A program made the translations under genes and the position numbers. Below the pieces are notes generated by a model. That model did not search any database, had not been told where the DNA came from, and worked only from the letters and a program-made list of their open reading frames with translations. Shown here one piece after another: positions 1 to 9,505 of a stretch of 64,000 nucleotides of DNA (within the stretch, counting starts at the first letter, position 1; each line of letters begins with the position of its first letter). The stretch is from Limnephilus marmoratus (Eukaryota; Arthropoda; Insecta; Trichoptera; Limnephilidae), in contig OU862922.1 in the NCBI GenBank assembly GCA_917880885.1, positions 1,674,001 through 1,738,000 on the forward strand, given 5' to 3'.

Positions 1-371
1 CATCTCTGCCATAAGTCACCCTGTTTTGCAGCGTTTGTCTGGGTCTTGGCGGCAGATGCGTCTGCCCACCGGCTGCTTGGCAGGCCGGATGGGGAGAGAA
101 TTATTGAGGGAGTCCCTTTGACTTCTCCAGCCATACTCTCTCAGAACATCGCTTTGCACCGCAGTGGGAGGGATGGATTCATACGTCCGTCACTCCTGTA
201 CACACTGACCGCCAGATTCCAACCCACCCCTACTACCCTTTTCCTTCCCAGAACTTCCTCTCCTTCCTTTCCTAAAAAGACACACAGCATCCCCAAATAC
301 GACATAGGCCCTGAGGGAAATTATTTTTCTCAGAGCTTCCTGTGTGGAGCTAATGTAAAAAAAAAATCACA
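1..371 (+). mobile_element. CR1-type LINE 3' end (tail type B), truncated by window edge
   Basis: The segment ends in a short 3' module, GGCCCTGAGGGAAATTATTT followed by a TGTGTGGAGC block and AATGTAAAAAAAA, that recurs on the minus strand near 3230, 14460, 41240, 43270 and 55010. The tail marks the plus-strand orientation. The upstream part (PDGERIIEGVPLTS and similar in decayed frame) matches the minus-strand copies at 3222-3600, 43260-43640 and 55000-55318. No intact protein remains. Confidence 0.7.
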
Positions 372-679
372 ACATTGTATTCCAGGAAGTACCTATTTGT
401 TTACCGCATTTATACACCTTGCTTTGCCCACAGTTCATAGTACCAAATCTCAAGAAGTTAATTAATGATAATCACAAACTAAGAAAAAATATTCTGTTTA
501 TTGGAATAACTTTTGAAGGTTAAACACATCAATTTAATATTTAATAATTGAAGAAGATAATACTGATGCATCCACGGCAGAATTCTGGGTTCGATCCCTA
601 GTTGCTACCGTTATCTTTTATTTTCTGAGTCTGAGTCTTGTTCTGTTTCGCGTTTCGATTAGATTTATTAGTATTATTA
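372..679. other. AT-rich spacer with a tRNA-like B box
   Basis: No gene is visible. Around 588-600 the sequence TGGGTTCGATCCC resembles a polymerase III B box, so a decayed tRNA-derived SINE may lie here, but no convincing A box was found. Confidence 0.3.
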
Positions 680-1048
680 TACAGGGTGTAAGGGGACGTA
701 ATTGACTTACTTTAACCAGTAATTCCTGACATTATTTGGAGTAAAAAATTGTTAATGAAATTTCGGTCTCTAGAAGTGAGTTTTTAGATGTCTTTTCTCC
801 AATTTTTTTTCTTCAAAATCAACATAAAATAATTTATTTCACATGTCTTCACTAGTCATTCAGCCGAGCAACCAACCAAACCCTCTCCCTACCCTTAACT
901 GTCCAAAATCTGGTGATTCTGTGTTTTTAGTTGAAAAAAAAAAACATCAACAATGTCACCGGATACCAAAATTTAAGTTACATTTTTTACTTCAGATAAT
1001 GTCAGAAATCACTGATAGTAAGTCAAGTATGTCCTGTAACACCCTGTA
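680..1048. mobile_element. Non-autonomous DNA transposon (MITE), TACAGGGTGT termini
   Basis: The ends are inverted copies: TACAGGGTGT at the left and ACACCCTGTA at the right. Similarity extends inward about 31 bp, through a shared TTGACTTAC block. TA flanks both ends, as expected for a TA-targeting element. No transposase is encoded. Confidence 0.7.
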
Positions 1049-1189
1049 TATTCTTTTTCAATGATTGAAAAGAAAAAAATCTAAAAGGCACAATTCAATA
1101 CAAATATATTATGGTGGTAGATATCCCCACAAGCGACAAAATTATTTATTTATTGTTATTAAGTTTAATTTGAAGAACTCCATTTTTAA

Positions 1190-1451
1190 TTTTTTTATTA
1201 TAATCAATAATATTATTATTAAATTAATAAAAACAGTTTATTTTTAAACAAGTTCTGCCGTGTAATTATTATTATGCGTGACAGCTGTTTCGCCTTCTGA
1301 AGGCATTATCATGTTACAGTTTGATAATGCCTTCAGAAGGCGAAACAGCTGTCACGCGTAATAATAATTACACGGCAGAACTTGTTTAAAAATAAACTGT
1401 TTTTATTCATTTAATAATAATATTATTGATTATATGTATAATAAAAAAATA
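1190..1451. repeat. Near-perfect long inverted repeat with 10-nt spacer
   Basis: Arms of about 120 bp (1190-1311 and 1322-1451) are reverse complements with only a few differences, for example TGCGTGACAG against CTGTCACGCG and a small insertion near the outer end. The spacer is 10 nt (1312-1321). Each arm holds a GCCTTC-A-GAAGGC hairpin followed by GAAAC and AGCTGTC, like the stem II / GAAA / stem III layout of hammerhead ribozymes in Penelope-like elements. The CUGANGA box is degenerate (TTGATAA), so activity is doubtful. Confidence 0.75.
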
Positions 1452-1825
1452 AAATAAAAAAAGACAAAATAATTAATTAAAATGGTTATTCATTTAGAAA
1501 CATTCCTTGTAAAGAAACATTTATAGAAACTTTTTGTCAACTGGACACAAATAAAAAAAAAACCTATTATATATCTTTAATTCTGGGCTTAGTGTAAAAT
1601 TAAACCATTTTTCGTTTGACTTTTATGAATCATTTCACATGAAGATTTCAATCAAGAGCGCACATGGTGTATGTTAAAAATTATGTAACTCAATATTATT
1701 TTCATATTCTCACAAATTCCATATTAAAATGTAAAAAACACATATGTATATCAAATGGTTTTTTATTAAAAATACAAAACTAAACCCCCTTCCAATTTTA
1801 TAACCTTTCTCCTATGCTGCCATCT

Positions 1826-1943
1826 TAAGCAAAAAGGCAGCTTGAAATTTTCAACAGTCACACTCGTGTTTATGAACCTTTTATAATAACAAGTACATCA
1901 GAATGTGACCATCGAAACATTTCAGTAGCTGCCTTTTTGCTTA
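1826..1943. mobile_element. Small TIR element (118 bp)
   Basis: A perfect 17-bp inverted repeat, TAAGCAAAAAGGCAGCT, bounds the segment. No coding capacity. The superfamily is unresolved because no target duplication is clear. Confidence 0.5.
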
Positions 1944-2061
1944 TGACAGGAGTATTTCTGGCCCATACAAATAAAACTATACTAAATAGTATGGGCAAGA
2001 AGACAAGCTTTGTTATATTCACAGGCTGAGTACTCAAGAGTAAGGACAATGAATACATATA

Positions 2062-2752
2062 TCTTAATATATAAAACAAATTCAGGTTAGTTACACCATT
2101 TATAACTCAAGAACGGCTGGACCGATTTTTAGGATCTTTGATTTGTTGGATTTGTCTCTGCCCCGAATAGCAGAATAGCTATTAAAACATCGGAAAAATT
2201 CATGAAAAAAAAATACAAAGAAAATTATTTTCCTCATACATTTTGTATGGAACGAATTCTCATCTTTTGAAAGAGCTGCAGCAATATTGTGATAAGTATA
2301 ATATTGAATAGTGAGTGAATTCCAAAAATTCAAAAACGTCAAATGTCAATGCGCTGATTGTTTTGCTTTTGTTCTTAAACATATAATGCTGCCCCTCTTT
2401 CTTACACACTAAATGTCAACAGTCGAAAATGAGACAAATGGTGAATGCATGTCTGCACCCCTCCAAAGGAAAAACACAATAATTATAATAAATCTCCCTC
2501 ACACGTGTGAAGAAAATGAAACGCAATTCCCTTTAAGTAAGTGGAAAAGTAAGAAAATCAAAAAAAAAAATGAATCGGTACACAACGCCCTCTCTGATAC
2601 TGATAAAAACTAAACACGGACAGTTGCGCATCGATAATTGCTTCATTGTGTCATTTTTAACTTGAATAAAAAAGCTGAATTTAATTTAGCCAATAAGTTA
2701 ACACTATAGTTATTGATTCTGAGGCCGCAACGGAGTTTGCCGGGTCAGCTAG
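2062..2752 (+). mobile_element. Helitron-like non-autonomous element
   Basis: The 3' end reads TTTGCCGGGTCAGCTAG, a form I recall as common at lepidopteran Helitron-like 3' ends, followed by T. The 5' side begins with TC near 2062. The interior holds the phrase 'ctcaagaacggctggaccgat', also familiar from lepidopteran repeats. No Rep or helicase is encoded, and the 5' limit is approximate. Confidence 0.5.
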
Positions 2753-2879
2753 TTAATAATATTATTTGATGATTTCAATAAAAATAAATATATTAAGACA
2801 CAAAAATTTAATACATGTTTCCACTTTTTAATATCATGATGCCTGCTCAACACAATCAACGAGACTTTTCTCTCATATT

Positions 2880-3085
2880 GCGCAGTTGTTGATTATGATG
2901 GGGATTTGCCTTCTGAAAATTACAAGGAGTTTTGCTGAGCAAATAATTACTATGTTTGGTAGTACATAAATTTGTGAGCAAGCTTTTTCAATTCTGAATT
3001 ATCGAGAAAACAAACACTGTTCTCGGTTATTGGATACACATTTAGACGGAATACTATGCGACTCTACTTCAAAAATGCAAGCTAA
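2880..3085 (+). pseudogene. hAT transposase C-terminal remnant (plus-strand copy)
   Basis: Decayed plus-strand reading resembles the hAT dimerisation region: an FGST-ICEQ-FSILN core, then a histidine/arginine-rich segment. The same region is read on the minus strand at 4449-4784. Stop codons interrupt it. The likely right terminal repeat of this copy is at 3609-3654, separated by an inserted CR1 tail. Confidence 0.6.
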
Positions 3086-3221
3086 TACAACCACAAAAAT
3101 TTCGTTGATTTTATTAACAACAATAAATGTCGTAAAAATATACAATAGGCGTTTATTTTTAAAACTAAAATTTATTGATATTCCATAAATATTGTAGGTT
3201 TATTTTTTTACAACAGCTCGC

Positions 3222-3600
3222 CCTGAGAAATAATTTCATCTTAGGGAATGTATTGCGGAGGGTCTTTTTAAGGAGGGGAAGGATTGGAAGTTCTGGGAAG
3301 GAAAAAGGCATGAGGGATGGGTAGGAATCTGGGTGTCAGTGTGTCCAGGAGCGATGGACGTATGAATCAATCCTTCCAATTGCAGTGCAAGGCGATGAGT
3401 CGAGAGAGTCCGGCTGGAAAGGTCAAAAAGCCTCCCTCAACCAGTCTCTCTCGATCCGGCCCTCCACACAGCAGGTGGGCAGAAGCATCCGCCGCCAAGA
3501 TTGGAGATACTTCACCCTGAACCATTAACCCGGGCACCCCTGTTAAGTCACCAAATATCAGGTATATTGTAATGACACGTGACCCAAGTGCAGCCCGCAC
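3222..3600 (-). mobile_element. CR1-type LINE 3' end (tail type B)
   Basis: Minus-strand copy of the type-B tail. It matches 43260-43640 closely, including a shared block coding in decayed frame for GRPDRERLVEG. Ends at the CCCTGAGAAATAATTTC module near 3222. It lies within the 3' flank of the plus-strand hAT remnant. Confidence 0.65.
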
Positions 3601-3608
3601 TAATCCCC

Positions 3609-3654
3609 ACATAAAATATTTGGCCCTTTTACAACAAAAGGTTGCCAATCCATG
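3609..3654 (+). repeat. hAT terminal repeat, mirror of the element at 3663
   Basis: Read in reverse complement this segment matches 3663-3710, including CATGGRTYGGCAACCTTTTG and the AAATATTT block. It is therefore the end of another hAT copy, facing the one at 3663-5163 and separated from it by only the 8-bp GTGTAGTG. Confidence 0.65.
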
Positions 3655-3965
3655 GTGTAGTGCATGGGTCGGCAACCTTTTGTGGTCCAAGGGCCAAATA
3701 TTTGAAGTGGGAACTTGCGCGGGCCGCACTTACAAAAATTAGCTAGCCACCCCCCCCCCCTCCCGGGACGGATCTCATTTGACTAGGTAGTAGTTTTTAT
3801 AGGGTCGAAATTTGCTCCAAGTCAGCTTTTAAATGGGGGGGGGGGGTGACACAACGTTATCCGCCCGACCCGGGTAGCATCCATGCTAGCTACGCCACTG
3901 CATATCATTACAGTATAACTACAATATTTCAGTTCTAAAAATAAAACGGTTTTCGTATTTTTACA

Positions 3966-4131
3966 ACATTATTGTTGTTAAAATGACTGCATAAATAAAA
4001 TTGCAGTATAAATCATCAAGTTCTTTAATATTTGCTTGCATGTTTGATGTGGAGACGCGTAGTATTGCGTCGTTGTTAAAATGACTGCATAAATAAAATT
4101 GCAGTATAAATCATCAAGTTCTTTAACTTTT
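3966..4131. repeat. Local tandem duplication inside the hAT element
   Basis: A block of about 55 bp, GTTGTTAAAATGACTGCATA onward to AAGTTCTTTAA, occurs at about 3972-4026 and again at 4073-4129. A neighbouring block (GATGTGGAGACGCGTAGTAT) is shared by 4049 and 4470, so the hAT 3' region was partly duplicated. Confidence 0.7.
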
Positions 4132-4448
4132 TACCCGAGTTGATCTACTCCGTTTTTTCAATACCCATACGCGGTATGTATATATCATATTTCAAGTACC
4201 ACGAGGCACGAGGACACATTCACTTGATTATAGATGTTTTTTACGAAAAAAAATTTTACTTTCGAAATATGCCTGAATATGTCAGCATCGTGATAGTTAC
4301 ACGAATATCCTAGCGAGCGGGAAAAAATACTGTGACATAGTAGCGCTGTTATATCGGCAGTCGAATTTAGCGTAACAAGGGCTGATACGGGCGCGTGTGA
4401 GGCATGACTTTTGCCATATCAACTGTTGTTACGATCGCGTGGAAAAGG

Positions 4449-5061
4449 TTAATATTTGCTTGCATGTTTGATGTGGAGACGCGTAGTATTGCGTCCAAAT
4501 GTAAATGTGATAATCGAGAAGTGTTTGTTTTTCCGATGATTAAGAATTGAAAAAGTTTGCTCACAAATATACGTACTACCAAACATAGTAATTATTTTCT
4601 GAGCAAACCTTTTTAATTCTTTGTAATTTTCGGAAGGCGAACTCCCGTAGAAATCTACCAAGTTATTTTTTTCCTTAAATGCCATTTTAAGGATATTATC
4701 ACTTTGAAAATCTATCATGTTAATTGGCAAATAGCTTGGTACATTATCGATATCCACTGCGAAGGGGTTTTCGAAAATCTCCATCTTACATGAGATTTTT
4801 TTTAAATCAGCAAACCGGTTTTAAAACTCAGTTTGAAGTTGTGGTAATGCACTTTTCATGTTAGTGTTTTCCCAAATAAAATTTATCCCAGCTTCTTCTA
4901 CTGCTTTTTGCTGATTGAAAATGATCGAGTTTCCTTTCATCGATATGCTTGATGAACAATGATAGTTTAATATCGAATGATTTAACGTCTGAATACATAT
5001 GGCATATCAATTTATTTTTTTTCTGTAAATGAGTATTGAGTAGATTCAGTTCGGCAGTCAA
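4449..5061 (-). pseudogene. hAT transposase C-terminal half, broken
   Basis: Two minus-strand frames cover the C-terminal half of a GTF2IRD2/ZBED-like hAT transposase. 5061-4861 has LNLLNTHLQKKNKLICHMYS and FDIKLSLF. 4784-4449 has the dimerisation region, IDFQSDNILK and FGSTYICEQTFSILNHRKNK. The order and spacing fit the family, but the two parts are in different frames and the N-terminal zinc finger and most of the catalytic region are missing. A domesticated gene is unlikely given the breaks and the intact terminal repeats around it. Confidence 0.75.
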
Positions 5062-5554
5062 TTCAGTTAAGAATCTAAGGCAAGTTAAAAGTCACGTGCG
5101 TTGCGGCGAGAATCTTGCGGGCCGCACCAAGACTCCTCGCGGGCCGCAGGTTGCCGACCCATGGTGTAGTGTATTACCAATATGTCGGATAGTCTCGCCA
5201 AGAGTTTGCAGCAGGCATCATGTTCCATTGAAATCCCTTTGATACCCTGGCACGCAAATTTACTCATCTAATTTACATTAATGAAGAGGCACTGGGATTT
5301 TATTCATAACTACTGACTAAAACATGTAAATAACGACAGGTAAAATAAGTAACAATAATATTTTTTTATAATGCTATAACAAAATTTGGCAACCTTAAAA
5401 AATACATATATATAAATTTTGAAATCGTTGTATAAATTGTTACAATCAACATCTTTTTGATCTTAATTTCTAAAAAAATTTAATAGCTCCAAAAAGCTTT
5501 CAATCACAAAATGCACAGAGTTCGGAAACTAGAGAGAAACTGGAGAATCTACAC

Positions 5555-5828
5555 CAGTGGTTCCCAAAATAGTCCGTACAGACCCCCAGGGGTCCCCAGG
5601 ATCATCCAGGGGGTCCGTGGAAAATAAAAATTGATTTGGGGGTCCCTGAATGACGTCAGGGGGTCCGCGGCAAGGTTTGACACATTTTTATTCATATGGA
5701 AGTTTCGTCGGGGGAGATCCTGCCCTGTCCCATTCCATTTACACCCCAACCCTTTACCATTCCGCCCGTCCGTGGGGCAAAACAGTTTGGAAAAGGGGTC
5801 CGTGGCCAAAAAAGTTTGGGAACCACTG
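5555..5828. mobile_element. hAT-type MITE (274 bp)
   Basis: Ends are CAGTGGTTCCCAAA and TTTGGGAACCACTG. The flanks ATCTACAC (5547-5554) and ATCTACAT (5829-5836) agree at 7 of 8 positions, an aged hAT target duplication. The interior is rich in GGGGTCC repeats and does not code. Confidence 0.85.
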
Positions 5829-6117
5829 ATCTACATCATGCAGAGAACCAAAAAACATTATTTTTATTTATTTATGATTTATGATAATAGTAATCACAAA
5901 GTAAAATGCCATTTAAATTACATAGAACACATGCAGAAGAATAGCAGGTATTATACTAACATTGATTGTTATTATCGAGGTATGTTATTATAGCTTTCTT
6001 ATAACTATATTCCGTAGTTGAACACATCTACTACTTCAGAGAAAGCATTTCCAACTGCATGCAAACTAGGTTCAAGCAAGTTTTTGATTAATATTTTTTT
6101 TTCGAGAATTAACAGTT

Positions 6118-6343
6118 TAAAAAACTTTTGGAGCCATGTTTACTCTTGGAGGCATTTTAAAAGACAATAATCAGCTGATAGCGGGTAACTTCCAAGCGAT
6201 TAAAATTTTACCTAAAAAATACAATTTTGGACTTGATTCACTCGAAAATGAAAGCTCAAATCAAAAAAAGGTATACCACAAAACCAACTCCAAATGTAAT
6301 GTAGATTACCACTAGTTTCCAGACACCATGTACATAAAATAAT
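6118..6343. repeat. Fragment of the repeat family seen intact at 61832-62095
   Basis: Shares with 61832-62095 the blocks TTTTGGAGCC, GCATTTTAAAAGA, AACTCCAAATG-like text and the right end ACTAGTTT-C-GACACCATGTA. The left terminus is absent. The rest of 5837-7678 is AT-rich with no gene I can support. Confidence 0.6.
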
Positions 6344-7678
6344 ATGAACTTCTTAATGTTAACATTTTTACACCGCACACAAGAGCTGTCCAGAGCTTAG
6401 TGGGACTACCTGAAGTTGTTTTTTTTTTTTTTTTTTTTAGTTTGGCAAACTGTGGGAATCAGTCTCTCTGCATTGAGTAGAATAAAAAGAAATAATATTT
6501 TTTACTACCTATATATTACATTTTAAAAATTGGAGTTTGCATGAATCTAAAAAGCCCCGGACAGATCATTAATCTAGGGTGAGGGGAAACTGCCTGGCAG
6601 CCATCTTGAATGACAAACTTTTGAAATGTGTTTGCAAAGCGGTATATGTACAACATGATTTTTTTTTGGACAATTAATGAGTAAAACCTCAAAATGTAAT
6701 ATTTAATAATTGAAGACAATATTAGTGACTCTGAAATGAAAATTTGAAACAGAAGAATCCACAAAGATAGCAGCCAATAAAATATGCTTTAAGAAAATGA
6801 AGATAATGTTGGTAGTTCTTAGTTGAAGTATGATACAATTATATAAGACCGAAGGGGATAAGAATGGCTAGATAGAATTAGCACAGTGGTTAGGGCAAAG
6901 CCCCGGCAAGAAAAATTTAGGTAGGTTTCGGCATTTTTCATGCATTTTCCCCCTCAACCCGCGGCTTAAATTGTTCTCGAATATCTCTGTTCAGGGCATT
7001 TTAGTTTCTTGGGAGTTAGACTCTACATGCTGAAGGAAAAATAGTAAAATTACATAAAGAATAATATATTATGCAATACAGAAAGACCCTTTATTCCGAA
7101 AGGTGAAGAAATGGGCAACTGGATTTTAGTCAGTTTTCATTTTTCATTATTATGATTAAAACTGAATATTTTTTTTTACATATATGAAAGGGGGTGCAAT
7201 TATTTTAAGACACAATAAAGAATTATTATTGTAATTTAGTTCACAACCCTAACCTTGCATAATGTTAAATAATTGACAAGTTATACATAATTATACACAA
7301 TAATAATAAAACAGAATGGAAGACACTGCAAAAACTTGATAAAATATCTACCAGTATTAAACAATAATAAAAAACAGGAAATTTTGTTAAGGAATTTTTG
7401 AACACATAATTATGTAAATGATATCTGAATCTCTACAAATTTGATTACCATATTTTAATAAATGCGACTTTTTTCCTACATACCTTATTTTTGATATTTT
7501 CCTTATTATTGTATTTATACTGTATTCATGGAATGCAATCAATATATGACTTTCAATTTAATTGAATAAGATTTGTAATATTGTATTGGTTCTTCAAACA
7601 GGGAGTCAGTTTTCTGTGGTCCCATTCAAATCCTTTCTCCATACAAACCATGCCTCAAGCCATGAATACAATCACTAA

Positions 7679-7849
7679 AGCCGCATGCTCATCTGCGAGC
7701 TGTAACTGTAATCGTTATCGAAAATTTTAGTGAGAATATGGCTTGCGAGCTGACGGCTGTCAGTTTTTGTTGCGAATAAAAAGGTGCTCTACGCCGGCTT
7801 GCCGTTATGATTACTGTGTCTGTTACAGCTCGCAGACGAGTATGCGGCT
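7679..7849. mobile_element. TIR element with TAA duplication, next to the CutC 3' end
   Basis: Inverted ends of about 30 bp: AGCCGCATGCTCATCTGCGA at left and TCGCAGACGAGTATGCGGCT at right, differing at two positions. TAA stands at both flanks (7676-7678 and 7850-7852), which suits a PIF/Harbinger-type MITE with a 3-bp TWA duplication. It lies 37 bp beyond the CutC stop codon and so is probably within that gene's 3' untranslated region. Confidence 0.75.
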
Positions 7850-7886
7850 TAACACGCACTTGAGGGTATGGATTTCCGTCAACAGT

Positions 7887-8646
7887 TCAAGTGGAGGGAG
7901 AAGGTTTATTGTACTCTTTCAAGCACGTAACCAAGCTCCTGACCAGATGTTCATCCGTTATGTTGACAGTTTCTCCCGACGAAGCGTTGCTGCCCATTTC
8001 TATTCTATTCTGTAACACGGGTAGCTGCTTTTTAGTTTTTAAAGAGCCGTGAACTTCATAAACCCCGGTGTTCAGGATACGGTTAATATTCTGCAAAGAG
8101 ACACCTGCTCCCGCCATGATCACTATCCGACCTTCAGCCTTGGAGACCATTTCCTTGATCAGATTACAGGCCATATCCGAGCCCGCCGAGCCTTGTTGGC
8201 CGCTGGTCAAAACCCTTTCAAATTTTAATTCTATAATTGTTTCCAAAGACTGCAACGGGTTTTGGCAAACGTCAAACGCTCTGTGGAATGTAACAGGCAA
8301 TGGATGAGCGCCAGAGATGATCTTCTTGCACGAGTCTTCGTCGATGGATCCATTGATATTCAGAGCTCCAAACACAAACCCGTTGACTCCGAGGTTCTTG
8401 AATATTTGAAGATCGCGCAGCATGACTTCAATCTCGTCAGCGGTGTAGCAGAAGTCAGAACCGGAGCGACACCTCAGCATGGCGTATACGCTAATGTCTG
8501 GGAGGGAGGACTTGATCGCGGAGAGGAGTCCGGCGGAGGGGGTGAGTCCACCTTCAGCGAGTGAGCTGCAGACCTCGAGCCTCTCGGCACCGCCATTAAA
8601 CGCATTCTTGGCAGATTCTAAACAGTCTACACAAACCTCCAGTAAC
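7887..8646 (-). CDS. CUTC: CutC exon 2 (terminal)
   Basis: Begins after the AG at 8648-8647 and ends with TGA at 7889-7887. Carries all recognisable CutC motifs from LLEVCVD to the C-terminus. The frame is open throughout. Confidence 0.93.
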
Positions 8647-8892
8647 CTGGAAATACAAAACAAATTTTTAATTATTATTCTTCTTCGTACGGTTGAAGTT
8701 TAATGGTGTTTTCAAAAAGTTCATAAATATACAAGTGATACGGTTAGTAGGCCAACAAAAGAAAAAAAATATATATAGCAGTTAGATAATAATAAAAAGC
8801 CAGTATTTCAGGAACCGAAATTGAAAAATAATGCATTTTAACAGTTATTTCTTAAAATTAAAATTAAAATCTATTGTTCACTTGGCGGCCAT
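7887..8892 (-). CDS. CUTC: CutC copper homeostasis protein homologue (two exons)
   Basis: Join on the minus strand: 8892-8882 plus 8646-7887, 771 nt, 256 residues. CutC proteins are cytosolic TIM-barrel proteins linked to copper handling; the biochemical role is unsettled. The protein starts MAAKLLEVCVDCLESA, then GGAERLEVCSSLAEGGLTPS, FVFGALNINGSID, PVTFHRAFDVCQNP, FERVLTSGQQGSAG and IVIMAGAGVS, all in the family order and close to full family length. The first coding exon is 11 nt (ATGGCCGCCAA) with donor GTGAAC; the acceptor is TATTTCCAG. The two phases fit exactly and make codon AAG. The ATG sits in a good context (ACAATGG). The intron is 235 bp. No canonical AATAAA is obvious just beyond the stop. 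A short first exon is inferred from sequence alone; the large exon is certain. Confidence 0.92.
8882..8892 (-). CDS. CUTC: CutC exon 1 coding part (11 nt)
   Basis: ATG GCC GCC AA followed by donor GTGAAC. Its phase (two bases carried) matches exon 2, giving MAAKLLEVC. Confidence 0.75.
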
Positions 8893-9098
8893 TGTTATTG
8901 CTATGAATGTGTAAGGACAGTTTTTTTTTTCTTCTCTTATTTAACCAAAAGTATTTTAATATCTTATTTAAGTTTAAGTTTAATTAAAAAATCAACTTAA
9001 AAGAGATAGCCTAAAAAATTTCTATATTATTATGTTAAAACATGATGTGAAGAAAACACGGAAAATTATCCACTTTTTAACGAAAATAGCTAAGAATG

Positions 9099-9100
<2 letters not shown>

Positions 9101-9152
<52 letters not shown>
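9101..9152 (-). repeat. Poly(A) tail of the LINE (52 nt)
   Basis: An uninterrupted run of T on the plus strand. Its purity suggests recent insertion. Confidence 0.9.
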
Positions 9153-9155
<3 letters not shown>

Positions 9156-9505
9156 TCAAACGTTTATTGATTATAGCATATAAAATATAATGTACATTTA
9201 GATGATGTGTTAATTTGCTTACATGTTCATATTCAAATATGTTAATACCACTCTTCCATGGAAGCGTTAGCTTGTGTCTGGAAGAGTAGTGTACATTTTT
9301 TAATGCTATATTTAAGTTCTTAAATTACAATGTGAATGTAAAAAACAATAAGTTGTAAGTTCGGTGATATGTAATTATAAGTATTTATCTACTATCAAAA
9401 CAATTTTACTATTTGGATAATGTGTCCAGAATTATTGTAATTAGTTGCTAAAAACAATACAAAATTTAACTTATTTGAAGAATGGAGTATCACTTGGAAA
9501 CTGAG

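Larger units (their letters stand above)
3663..5163 (-). mobile_element. hAT transposon, degenerate, with 8-bp target duplication
   Basis: Terminal repeats CATGGGTCGGCAACCT (left) and AGGTTGCCGACCCATG (right) are exact inverted copies. Both sides carry the 8-bp duplication GTGTAGTG (3655-3662 and 5164-5171), the length typical of hAT. The interior encodes fragments of a transposase on the minus strand. The GGGCCGCA subterminal blocks near the right end are typical of this hAT group. Confidence 0.85.
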
